Assembly: GCA_002368795.1 (NCBI GenBank)
Contig: DFFG01000023.1
Span: 1-15,114, forward strand
DNA from: Eubacterium sp. UBA3782
Lineage (GTDB): Bacteria > Bacillota > Clostridia > Lachnospirales > Lachnospiraceae
Length of the DNA: 15,114 nucleotides
Reading direction: 5' to 3'
Part shown: in pieces, positions 6,492-14,120 of the stretch
Numbering within the stretch: position 1 is the stretch's first letter
Layout of the letters: every line of letters begins with the position of its first letter
Notes under the pieces: model-generated
The model's database searches: none
Seen by the model: the letters and a program-made list of their open reading frames with translations, nothing else
What the model was told of the DNA's origin: nothing
Made by a program: the position numbers and the translations under genes

Positions 6492-8798
6492 TCAGATTGT
6501 CACTTCGATTTCATGTACTCTTCCATCCTGGTAATCCGGAAGGAGATCCCCGGCCAGATGCACGCCGTCGGCGACGATCCCCGGATCGCCTCCCCTGCGG
6601 TAGGTGATGTGGTAGGCTGCTCCGCGGAACTGCCGCTCTGCTTTTGCCTCCTGCCAGCTAGAGGGGAAGGCCGGACGGATCCGCAGGCCTTCATAGTCCC
6701 GCTGCAGCCCCAGAATGCCTTCATACAGACCTTTCAGACACCATGCCGAAGTCCCGGTGGTCCAGGACTGATAGGACCGGCCATAGTATGCTGGATGGGT
6801 GGCGTAACAGTTGGTAAAGACATAGGGCTCTGCACCGGACCTGGCAGAGGGGTTTTTCTCGCTGTCCGGCATGATCTTCTTCAGCGTCCGGAGCGCGTCG
6901 TCGCCGCGTCCCAGATGACAGTCCGCCAGGATCTTGAAGGCACTGGCATGGCAGTAGACGCCCCCGTTTTCAAACAGGCCCGGAAGCATGCCGGACATGC
7001 GGCCTGCCATCGGATCATAGCCGTCATAGGGCGGGTCGTTTAAGGGAAATCCGAAATCCCTCTCCATTCCGTCGACCGCCTCGAGCAGGGCGCCAAGCCT
7101 CTCTTTGGGAACCACATCGCCAAGCACTGCCCAAGTCTGGGCGTTCAGATAGATCCGGCTGCCGCTGCTGTCCTTTGACCCAATGTTCTCTGTTTTTGCC
7201 AGGGCCCGGCAGTACCAGCCCCCATCCCATGCAGCCCGATTGATCGCTGCCTTCATCTCGTCAAAAGCATCCCGGCAAAAGGCTGCGTAGTCTGCATCCT
7301 CAAGCCAAAGGCTCATCTGCTCCAGCTCCTTTAAGGCCAGACAAAACTGCTCGGAGAGCATGACCGATTCTGCCTCCTCCTCCGGCGGGATGTTGAGGGC
7401 ATCGTTCCAGTCAGCAAAAAAGATCCGCACGAGACCGTTTCTTCCCCGGTCTGCCAGCAGCCGGGAGACGGCCGCTTTTACATGCTCCTGCACGGTTCCC
7501 TCTCCCCCATCCTGCCAGGGCACCATGGTCTCGAGGATCTGCCGGTCTCCGGTCTCCTTGAGAAGCTCGCAGACAGCCCAGATGATCCAGAAGGGCTGGT
7601 CGGAATAGCGGGTGTCGTCATAGGGATACCAGGTCAGCACGGCATGGCCGTCCCTAAACTGATGAGCCAGGCATTCCAGGATCTCCGCCCGGGCCTTTGC
7701 CGGCCGGAAGTTAAGCAGGGCGGCTGCGATCTGAAGATTATCCCGGACGCCTTTTTTTCCTACGATGCAAAAGTCCACCTGTTTTTTGATCCAGGTGCTA
7801 AAGAGCTGATCGAGCTGCTTATCCGGGGTGACGGCAGACAGAGGAGCATATTTTCCAAGGTCCCGGGCCCCCGTCCTTCGAAGGGCCGTCTCCTGCTCCA
7901 GACCGGTGTACCGGCGGGCACAGGCAATCGCTTCCTGCCTGGATTCTGCCACTCCATACACCAGACGGATCTCTTTTCTTTCTCCGGGCAGCAGCGTCAG
8001 CTTGTGCTGCAGCACGGCGCCGGGAATAAACAGGGCTCCGCTGGAATTGGAACAGTTTTCCCCGGAAAACAGGCGGCGGGGCCTCTGATAACGGGCCGTG
8101 GAAGCTGCGTCAGTCTCTGTCTGGGTGCTTAAGGAGCCGCAAAAGGCGGTCAGATCGCCGTCCCAGGAAAAAACCAGCTCCGAGGAGGCCAGATACCCGT
8201 TGTAGCGCTCGTGCGGCGCGAAGGGGTGGGCGCTGCGGCACCAGATCCCGTTCAGTTCACCGTCAAAGCCGGCCTCTATGCTGCGGTACATCTCGTAGTA
8301 CCTGGGATGGGAAAAACCATCCAGGGAAAAGCTGACCGTGGGAAAAAGACTCAGCATCCGCGGTGTGCTGCCTGCATTTTCCACCGTCAGCAGCCAGCAC
8401 TCGCCGTAAAGATCGTCCGGCACGAAGATCCGCCAGGAAGCGCAGATGCCATCCTTCACGGAGGAAAGCTCCGTGCTGCTGATGGCATGGACACAGCGAT
8501 AGTCTTCCACCGGCTCGCATAAAGGGCCACAGCCAATGTTCCAGCATTCCCGGCTCTGCTCGTCCCGAAGATACACATAGCGGGCCGCGTCGCGGTTCAG
8601 CATGCACATCTCTGCTTTCTCATTTAGATAGCTGCTGCGCCCATGGCCGGTCTGGGACACCTGGGCACAATAGCCAAGGTCATTCCACAGATAGTTGTAC
8701 CAGTAGCGGGGCGTCTCCGGATCGTGGATAACACAGCCCCTTTTATCCGGGGTAAATTCATATATAGCCTTTCCAAGAGGGCCCGTCTTTCGGTTCAT
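6492..8798 (-). CDS. GH94-type glycoside phosphorylase (cellobiose/chitobiose phosphorylase-like)
   Basis: The 768-residue protein has GH94 features in order. An N-terminal beta-sandwich contains the TPRYWYNYLWND region (29-40). The (alpha/alpha)6 barrel contains GVRDNLQ (350-356, substrate-binding Arg-Asp), GHAVLTWYPYDDTRYSDQPFW (384-404), ADWND (462-466; D466 fits the general acid) and FENGGVYCHASAF (609-621; H617 fits a phosphate-binding His). SWTTGTSAW (678-686) fits the conserved SWLTGTAAW region. GH94 enzymes split beta-glycosides with phosphate, inverting, to give alpha-sugar 1-phosphate. A typical SDDHLW segment reads SDQPFW here, so specificity may differ from cellobiose. No signal peptide, hence cytoplasmic, as phosphorolysis requires. 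AAGGAGC precedes ATG 8798. It sits 164 bp downstream of the GH-A gene. Cellobiose, laminaribiose, a beta-glucosyl aldonate or another disaccharide are all possible substrates. Confidence 0.88.
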   Translation of the reverse strand: MNRKTGPLGKAIYEFTPDKRGCVIHDPETPRYWYNYLWNDLGYCAQVSQTGHGRSSYLNEKAEMCMLNRDAARYVYLRDEQSRECWNIGCGPLCEPVEDYRCVHAISSTELSSVKDGICASWRIFVPDDLYGECWLLTVENAGSTPRMLSLFPTVSFSLDGFSHPRYYEMYRSIEAGFDGELNGIWCRSAHPFAPHERYNGYLASSELVFSWDGDLTAFCGSLSTQTETDAASTARYQRPRRLFSGENCSNSSGALFIPGAVLQHKLTLLPGERKEIRLVYGVAESRQEAIACARRYTGLEQETALRRTGARDLGKYAPLSAVTPDKQLDQLFSTWIKKQVDFCIVGKKGVRDNLQIAAALLNFRPAKARAEILECLAHQFRDGHAVLTWYPYDDTRYSDQPFWIIWAVCELLKETGDRQILETMVPWQDGGEGTVQEHVKAAVSRLLADRGRNGLVRIFFADWNDALNIPPEEEAESVMLSEQFCLALKELEQMSLWLEDADYAAFCRDAFDEMKAAINRAAWDGGWYCRALAKTENIGSKDSSGSRIYLNAQTWAVLGDVVPKERLGALLEAVDGMERDFGFPLNDPPYDGYDPMAGRMSGMLPGLFENGGVYCHASAFKILADCHLGRGDDALRTLKKIMPDSEKNPSARSGAEPYVFTNCYATHPAYYGRSYQSWTTGTSAWCLKGLYEGILGLQRDYEGLRIRPAFPSSWQEAKAERQFRGAAYHITYRRGGDPGIVADGVHLAGDLLPDYQDGRVHEIEVTI

Positions 8799-8962
8799 AA
8801 GTGCTCCTTTTTATCCTGCAGCCGGTCAGTCTCCCACGATCTGGGTTCTGCGGGGCTTTTTTCTAATCATCCAGGCAGGCGTTCTGCTGCTGGAGGATTT
8901 TATTGCTCATTCCGTCGCTGCGGGATTTTTTATTCCAGCCAGTGTTCCGGCGCTGCGTTTTT
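8799..8962. repeat. Intergenic gap with short CCGCAG/poly-A repeats
   Basis: On the minus strand the gap holds three relatives of AAAAAANCCCGCAG: AAAAAAACGCAGCGCCGGAA, AAAAAATCCCGCAGCGACGG and AAAAAAGCCCCGCAG. A CAGCAGCAGAACG lies between them. No convincing terminator hairpin or promoter was found, so the phosphorylase gene is probably co-transcribed with the GH-A gene. Confidence 0.45.
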
Positions 8963-11404
8963 TTATGCGGTCTCTTCAATGACCAGATGATACTGGACGC
9001 CGCTCTGGCTTCCGTCGAGGGCAAATACAAGCCCTTCGCCGCCGGGCACGCCTGGAATGACGCCGATCTCCCGTCCCTGCATGTCGAGGATGGTCAGTTT
9101 TGCCTGCTTTGCCTTTACGATCAGGCTTCCCTCCAGGGACTCCGCATAGAGCTTTCCATCCAGGCGCACGGCTGTGAAGCGCAGACCGGGCATCAGCTCC
9201 GGCCCATCTGTGTAACTTGCCTTGTCTGTGCCAGTCTTACCGATGGCAGTCAGCAGATACTCCCCTGCCTGCTCCAGGCTGTCGGTGCCAAGAGGAAGCA
9301 GCGCCAGGCTGATCCTTTCGTTTTCTGCCCGGACCGTTACCCGGTCGGACAGTACCGTCTCCTTTTCCGGTGCGCCGCTGAAATAGGCGCATCCGGCGCT
9401 GCGGACAAAGAAGCGTGCATGCTCAGGGGCAAAGCAGATCTCACCGGTATCGGAGATCAGCCTGCCGTCGATGTAACCGCAGTCCTCCGGAAGGATCCCC
9501 CAGTCTTTCATGGCACAGTCCATGGTGGCGGCAAATTCCCGGTAATCTCCGTAGTGGGCTGCCTCGGCGATGTTGTCAAATACCAGAGAGCGGCTGCCAA
9601 GGTGTACGCCAGGCCGAAGCTCCTTCGTACCTGCCGCCGCGCACTTCAGACGCTCTGTCTCCATATAGCGGCGTTTTGGATCCCGGTAGGGTGACCAGGA
9701 ATAATACACGCTGTGCTTTGCGTTTCGAAGATCTCCGTCATTCAGAAATCCGGCGTTGATGGCCACATCCGCATCTCCCCGGTACTGATCGTCTCCATCA
9801 AGGAACACATTCCGCATTCCTGTGATGTAGGGCAGAACACACATGGGCATGGCGTGGAAATTTGGCAGGGTCTTCCAGTCATTCTGGGTATAGACCACAT
9901 CGGCCCGGTGCATTGCCGGAGAGATCAGCCCTTTGTAAAAGACACTGGCCATGAATCCAAACTGGCTGATCAGGGCCGGATCGTTGTAGGCGTCAAAGAC
10001 AGTGACAATGCCGTCGGCCGGCTCCTCATCCGGCTTATCTGAAGTGTTGTAATTGTACAGGATCAGACCATCCCAGTCGTTCAGGCAGGCGTATGCCACG
10101 GTGTGGACAAAGGCAGTGGAATGGAAGGGGTGCAGTCCGTATTCGTTCCACTCACTGAGCATGAAGGGCTTTCCCTCCACCACGGCAACCGATGCCAGGC
10201 TCAGCAGTGTCGTTCCCATGGAGCCGATGCCCTGCTGTACGGTCAGGGGATTGGTGGAAACATACTCCGCCGGACCGTAGACCATGTAGGTATCGTTCTG
10301 CACCGGAAGGAGCGGATGGTTGAAATAGGTGTTGTTTTCCATGATGTCGCCGGTCGTGTGGCCATAGGCATCCGCGGCGCCGGCGATGAGATTGCTGGCA
10401 ACGATGGGGACCTTTACGCCCAGGGAGCGCAGATAATCTTTCATATTCTGATAAAAATTCCGGTTAGCCCATGCACCAAACTCCATAAAATCTGCGTAGC
10501 GGGCCGGTCCCTCAGGGGCGTCCCACTGGCCGGTGGGCTCATTGACGGACTGATAGAAGCCGCCTTCGATGCCGCGCACGGTCCCTGCGGCCGGATCCTC
10601 ATCCTCGCCCAGAGCACAGATCCCGTTTTCCGTCCATGCCGCCTTGAGCTTATCCCGGGTGTGGTATTTCATCAGCAGGAAGTCGCCAAACCGCTGCATG
10701 ACCTCATCCCGATAGGGCTTCATCTCCTCCCCTGCATCTTGGCCGGTATTCCCCTTGATGGCACTCTCCTCATTGTTCATCTGGACGGTGATGACCGCCG
10801 GATCATCCTTGAGGGCAAGGCCGGTGTAGGGATTTACATGGCAAAGGAGCTCCTTCGCGTATTCCTTCTGCAGTTCGATGAGCCGCTCGTTGTACATGGG
10901 ATAACGCTTCATGCAGGAGGCGATGCTGCCGGGATGCTCCAGGTCATCTCCCTCCAGGAACGGCCGGGCCACGATCAGATCGATGTGCAGGTAAATGCCC
11001 TTTTCCTTCAGCTTTGCGGCATAGTAATCGAAGCGGTCCAGCCCTTCCGGATGAAAATGACGGGAGCTTCCGCTCTCCAGATCCAGAAGCGGCGTTTCCC
11101 TGCAGCTCGACCAGTTTCCTGCCCCATCTCCAATGGGCGCGTCAGCGGCATGCATGCGGATGATGTTGACGCCTAGAGAGGCGAACCGTTCTGCCAGACG
11201 CTCCGCGTCCTCATGACTGGGGGTATTGGAGCGGGTCGCTACGTTGAAGCCCAGAAAACGGGCGCGGCTGCCGTCCTCGAAATACAGGTGCCCGTTCCGG
11301 CTTTCCACAAAGCCATGCTTGCCTGCCGGGGCGTCCAGCAGATGAGAGAAATCCAGCACACCCTGGTTTTTTTCTGCAATCGGGATACGGATCGAATGGT
11401 TCAT
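8963..11404 (-). CDS. Clan GH-A glycoside hydrolase (cellulase-like TIM barrel), family unassigned
   Basis: The 813-residue protein has a TIM-barrel core typical of clan GH-A retaining enzymes. VQMNNEES (207-214) gives the Asn-Glu acid/base pair at the end of strand 4 (N211-E212), and FMLSEWNEYG (414-423) gives the strand-7 nucleophile E418. RFLGFNVATR (50-58) and GVNIIRMHAADAP (78-90) are early barrel strands. Residues ~560-813 look like beta-sandwich C-terminal modules. Similar proteins are usually annotated 'cellulase family glycosylhydrolase'; I cannot assign a CAZy family. The substrate is probably a beta-glycoside. No signal peptide is present. AAGGAGG precedes ATG 11404. It is the first gene of the operon, directly behind the regulated promoter, which suggests a central role in substrate breakdown. 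Confidence 0.85.
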   Translation of the reverse strand: MNHSIRIPIAEKNQGVLDFSHLLDAPAGKHGFVESRNGHLYFEDGSRARFLGFNVATRSNTPSHEDAERLAERFASLGVNIIRMHAADAPIGDGAGNWSSCRETPLLDLESGSSRHFHPEGLDRFDYYAAKLKEKGIYLHIDLIVARPFLEGDDLEHPGSIASCMKRYPMYNERLIELQKEYAKELLCHVNPYTGLALKDDPAVITVQMNNEESAIKGNTGQDAGEEMKPYRDEVMQRFGDFLLMKYHTRDKLKAAWTENGICALGEDEDPAAGTVRGIEGGFYQSVNEPTGQWDAPEGPARYADFMEFGAWANRNFYQNMKDYLRSLGVKVPIVASNLIAGAADAYGHTTGDIMENNTYFNHPLLPVQNDTYMVYGPAEYVSTNPLTVQQGIGSMGTTLLSLASVAVVEGKPFMLSEWNEYGLHPFHSTAFVHTVAYACLNDWDGLILYNYNTSDKPDEEPADGIVTVFDAYNDPALISQFGFMASVFYKGLISPAMHRADVVYTQNDWKTLPNFHAMPMCVLPYITGMRNVFLDGDDQYRGDADVAINAGFLNDGDLRNAKHSVYYSWSPYRDPKRRYMETERLKCAAAGTKELRPGVHLGSRSLVFDNIAEAAHYGDYREFAATMDCAMKDWGILPEDCGYIDGRLISDTGEICFAPEHARFFVRSAGCAYFSGAPEKETVLSDRVTVRAENERISLALLPLGTDSLEQAGEYLLTAIGKTGTDKASYTDGPELMPGLRFTAVRLDGKLYAESLEGSLIVKAKQAKLTILDMQGREIGVIPGVPGGEGLVFALDGSQSGVQYHLVIEETA

Positions 11405-11477
11405 GTGAGGCCTCCTTTGTGATATAGGTGTTTCTGTAAACAGGCTAAGACCTGTCTCCGGTTCATGTCATGAGGAA

Positions 11478-11506
11478 AGTGTAGCAAAGCCGAAGGCAGA
11501 TGGATT
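11478..11506 (-). promoter_or_regulatory. Candidate activator-dependent promoter of the glycosidase operon
   Basis: An extended -10, TGCTACACT, lies at 11486-11478. The -35 window 17 nt upstream (11506-11501) has no good match to TTGACA but overlaps the proximal half of the direct repeat at 11504-11533. A weak -35 covered by an activator site is the class II pattern known for AraC-type activators. It implies a leader of about 65 nt, containing a small ACAGG/CCTGT hairpin at 11440-11455. Confidence 0.45.
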
Positions 11507-11533
11507 GCAATATCCTCTACGTTATTGCGATAT
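11504..11533. promoter_or_regulatory. Candidate AraC-type operator: 10-bp direct repeat, 20-bp spacing
   Basis: ATTGCAATAT (11504-11513) and ATTGCGATAT (11524-11533) match at 9 of 10 positions and start exactly 20 bp apart. That is two helical turns, the usual geometry for the two binding sites of an AraC-family dimer. It lies between the divergent promoters of the regulator and the glycosidase operon, so it could control both. Confidence 0.55.
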
Positions 11534-11538
11534 TATAC

Positions 11539-11567
11539 TTGTTCTCCATAATCTGGGGACATATACT
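11539..11567 (+). promoter_or_regulatory. Candidate promoter of the AraC-family regulator
   Basis: TTGTTC (11539-11544) and TATACT (11562-11567) are separated by 17 nt. The -10 matches consensus at 5 of 6 positions, the -35 at only 3. The -35 begins 6 bp from the operator repeat, so autoregulation is plausible. The leader contains a CTGTGC/GCACAG inverted repeat at 11616-11637. Confidence 0.4.
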
Positions 11568-11651
11568 GGAAATATAAGGTTTTCAAAGCAATCTGCGCCT
11601 TTCCCGAAAATGATTCTGTGCGAAATACGCAGCACAGCAGTTCCCCCTCTT

Positions 11652-11657
11652 AAGGAG
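11652..11657 (+). promoter_or_regulatory. Ribosome binding site fixing the regulator start
   Basis: AAGGAG lies 8 nt before ATG 11666. The in-frame TTG at 11660 is only 2 nt after it and is therefore an unlikely start. Confidence 0.75.
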
Positions 11658-11665
11658 AGTTGATC

Positions 11666-12856
11666 ATGGATTATATCACTTTCAGCCGTTCCTTTTTTTC
11701 CGCTACAGGTATCCCCGCAAATCTGCTTTTAAATGGAACACCGCTGTATTCCTCCATAAGCGAAGCTCTGGAACTTCAGCCAGAACAGTCCTGGCCCTCC
11801 TATCCGGCAGAGCGCAATCCGGAATTCAGCTCCATCAATCCTGATCTGGAATATGGCCATGTACATATCGAGGAAAGCGGCTATGATCTTTATATCGGCC
11901 CGATCTTCACCTCGCCGGTCAGCGAAACTCTGATCCGGGAATACTTTGAGGAAACCAAAACGCCCCCTGCTTACCAGGAGGCGCTGTCTGAGCTTCTGTA
12001 CAATATCCCTGTGAGCGGTCATCCGCAGTTCATCCGCGTCCTCTCCTTTCTCTATTTTGTCCTGAATCATAAAGAGGCAGACATCAGTGCCCTCTACCAG
12101 GAGGGAGACGCGCAGGCGATGCAGCGGGGACAGCAGGCGGTAAAAGAGGCTGTCGATGCAAAAGAAAATGAGCGCAGCCTCAGTTCGTATTCCTTTGAGC
12201 GGCAGCTCTACCACCAGATCGCCCTGGGAGATACTGCCAGGCTGAAAGCCTTTCTGGACTCCACAAAGGAATTTCCCGCAGAGGGGCAGGTCGCCCACAC
12301 GCCCCTTCGGCAGGCAAAAAACATATTTATCGGACTGGCCTCCAAAGCCGGCATCCTGGGCGCTCTGGCCGGCGGCCTGGATGAGGAACGCGTATATCAG
12401 CTGATCAATCTTTACATCCTCGAATGCGAACAGACCCAGACCATCAAGGAAGTCCATCGCCTGCAATATATTTTTCTGATGGATCTGTGCCAGCGGGTCG
12501 GGGAGGCACGTCTTCCCAAAAACATCTCATCAGAAATCAGCCAAAGCATGACCTACATCCAGCGCCACACCAACAGACCCATCACCATCGAGCAGGTGGC
12601 AGAACACATCCATCGCAGTCCCTCCTACCTCATGAAACGCTTCCGGGAGGAAACCGGCCAATCCGTCGGCGCCTACATCACCCGCTGCAAAATGGAAGAG
12701 GCAGAAGACCTGCTCATCTACAGCAGTCAAAGTCTGGCAGAAATCAGCGCCTATCTGGGCTACTCCAGCCAGTCCTATTTTCAAAACGTATTCAAAAAAC
12801 ACTTCGGCATGACACCGCTGCAATACCGCACACAAAAAAGCAGCATACAGCACTGA
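11666..12856 (+). CDS. AraC-family transcriptional regulator
   Basis: The 396-residue protein ends in a complete AraC-type DNA-binding domain (~290-390). The first helix-turn-helix includes ITIEQVAEHIHRSPSYLMKRF (~307-326). The second includes SLAEISAYLGYSSQSYFQNVFKKHFGMTPLQYR (~356-388). The N-terminal ~280 residues are not a recognisable cupin arm and probably form a sensor/dimerisation region of a type common in Lachnospiraceae regulators; its ligand is unknown. The gene is divergent from the glycosidase operon, the usual position for a local activator, and direct repeats with two-turn spacing lie between them. ATG 11666 is chosen over TTG 11660 because of SD spacing. No response-regulator receiver domain or transmembrane segment is seen, so an intracellular sugar or glycoside is the likely signal. 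Confidence 0.92.
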   Translation: MDYITFSRSFFSATGIPANLLLNGTPLYSSISEALELQPEQSWPSYPAERNPEFSSINPDLEYGHVHIEESGYDLYIGPIFTSPVSETLIREYFEETKTPPAYQEALSELLYNIPVSGHPQFIRVLSFLYFVLNHKEADISALYQEGDAQAMQRGQQAVKEAVDAKENERSLSSYSFERQLYHQIALGDTARLKAFLDSTKEFPAEGQVAHTPLRQAKNIFIGLASKAGILGALAGGLDEERVYQLINLYILECEQTQTIKEVHRLQYIFLMDLCQRVGEARLPKNISSEISQSMTYIQRHTNRPITIEQVAEHIHRSPSYLMKRFREETGQSVGAYITRCKMEEAEDLLIYSSQSLAEISAYLGYSSQSYFQNVFKKHFGMTPLQYRTQKSSIQH

Positions 12857-12869
12857 GGCAGACAAAGGG

Positions 12870-12930
12870 GCTGTCATCCTTTCTTCCGGTTTTTCACCGG
12901 TCCGCCTGTTGGGCGCAGGACAGCGGCTTT
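12870..12930 (+). terminator. Possible terminator between the convergent regulator and ATP-grasp genes
   Basis: GCTGTC (12870-12875) pairs with GACAGC (12919-12924), enclosing two hairpins: CCGGT-TTTTC-ACCGG (12886-12900) and CGCC-TGTTG..GGCG (12903-12915). GGCTTTTA follows on the plus strand. It forms a three-way junction rather than a classical single hairpin, and the T-run is short. The 73-bp gap between the converging stop codons has no other termination signal. Confidence 0.35.
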
Positions 12931-14117
12931 TATCCCTGCACGAATTGGATGAATTCCTGGGTCTCTTTCAGGGTGCGCAGTCTTGCTGTGTACATGACCC
13001 GTCCCATCTGGGGCCAGTTCAGCGGCGGCATCTCCTCCTGCATCATCATTTCCGCTCCATAGCGGGCCATGATCTCCTCATGGGTATGGGTGTAGGTGTG
13101 GCTGTCTTTCCGGCCGGCATAGGCGCAATAATACTGGTCCGGGCTTTCCGGAAGTCTCCGCTCGTCAAAGGCGACCATGTCCGCATAGATCTGGTAGACG
13201 TCTGTGGAGTGGGCGAAATTCATCATGTCGGGGGTATACCCGCCGGCAGGACGCATATTGACCTCCAGCGCTGCAAAGTCTCCAACCTCTCCCAGTCCTT
13301 TGCGGGCTTTGGCGAGACGGAAGAATTCCAGATGGACGAAGCGGCGGTCTACCCCGAAGGCCTTAACCGTGCGGCGGCCCAGCTCACGAAGGGAGTCGGG
13401 GATCACATATGCGGGGCAGGTATAGTATTTAAGATTGAGGTCTTTCACGACGATATCCATGATGGGAGGCCATTCGGTCATGTTCTCGAACAGCGGCTCA
13501 CATTTGGAATCCAGGATCGCGTCATAGGAGACGATATCTCCGATGATAAACTCTTCCATGACATAAGGAACATCCGGGAGATTGTCATAGAAATTCTCCA
13601 GGTCCATATCCTTTTCCAGCTTCCAGGTATCGTTTGCCCCCACGCCGATATCCGGCTTGACGATCACGGGATAGCCTACCTTCTCGACAAACGCCCGGCC
13701 GGCCTCGCGAGTCGTCACCTTGTGCTGGCGGGCGGTGGGGATGCCGGCATCCTGGTAGATCTTTTTCATCATTGATTTCTCCTTGATGAAGTCGATCCGG
13801 TCACTCTGAATACCCGTCGTGACATTGAAATCTGTCCGCAAACGGGCATCCTGGCCAAGCCAGTACTCGTTCAGCGATTCGATCCAGTCAATCTTTCCAT
13901 ATTTAAAGGCAAAAAAGGCGACAGCCCGGTACATCTGGTCGTAATCCTCCATGTTGTCGACCCGATAATACTCGGTCAGGGCTGCCTTCAGCGGCTCCTC
14001 CAGACTTTCATAGGGAGCATCGGCAATGCCAAGCACGTTGACCCCGTTTCTTTTCAGCCTGTCGCAGAACTGCCAGTAGGTACGAGGGAAATGAGGAGAA
14101 ATAAAGATGAAGTTCAT
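12930..14117 (-). CDS. ATP-grasp domain ligase of unknown substrate
   Basis: The 395-residue protein has an N-terminal Rossmann-like pre-ATP-grasp region (MNFIFISPHFPRTYW) and a full ATP-grasp fold. K154 in YPVIVKPD is the ATP-binding lysine and the GVGAND loop follows it. E188-E189 in VMEEFIIGD fit nucleotide binding. E285 and N287 with R289 in LEVNMRPAGG are the metal and phosphate ligands. All catalytic positions are intact. The family joins a carboxylate to an amine, thiol or other nucleophile through an acyl-phosphate; the substrates here are unknown. The ATG lies only 3 bp after the stop of the upstream esterase, and its ribosome binding site AAAGGA (14131-14126) lies within the esterase's last codons, so the two are translationally coupled and probably act in one pathway. 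No signal peptide. Confidence 0.88.
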   Translation of the reverse strand: MNFIFISPHFPRTYWQFCDRLKRNGVNVLGIADAPYESLEEPLKAALTEYYRVDNMEDYDQMYRAVAFFAFKYGKIDWIESLNEYWLGQDARLRTDFNVTTGIQSDRIDFIKEKSMMKKIYQDAGIPTARQHKVTTREAGRAFVEKVGYPVIVKPDIGVGANDTWKLEKDMDLENFYDNLPDVPYVMEEFIIGDIVSYDAILDSKCEPLFENMTEWPPIMDIVVKDLNLKYYTCPAYVIPDSLRELGRRTVKAFGVDRRFVHLEFFRLAKARKGLGEVGDFAALEVNMRPAGGYTPDMMNFAHSTDVYQIYADMVAFDERRLPESPDQYYCAYAGRKDSHTYTHTHEEIMARYGAEMMMQEEMPPLNWPQMGRVMYTARLRTLKETQEFIQFVQG

Positions 14118-14120
14118 TTT

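Noticed and set aside
8799..8962. Terminator between the GH-A and phosphorylase genes
   Set aside because: T-runs are on the plus strand only, and no stable hairpin precedes a T-run in the direction of transcription.
10103..11176. Plus-strand frame of 357 codons opposite the GH-A gene
   Set aside because: Antisense shadow. The GH-A frame has both catalytic motifs and a strong ribosome binding site; this one has neither.
11729..12466. Minus-strand frame of 245 codons opposite the AraC regulator
   Set aside because: Antisense to a clear regulator, with no start signal and no recognisable domain.
12909..13775. Plus-strand frame of 288 codons opposite the ATP-grasp gene
   Set aside because: The minus-strand frame has all ATP-grasp residues, and this product shows no domain.
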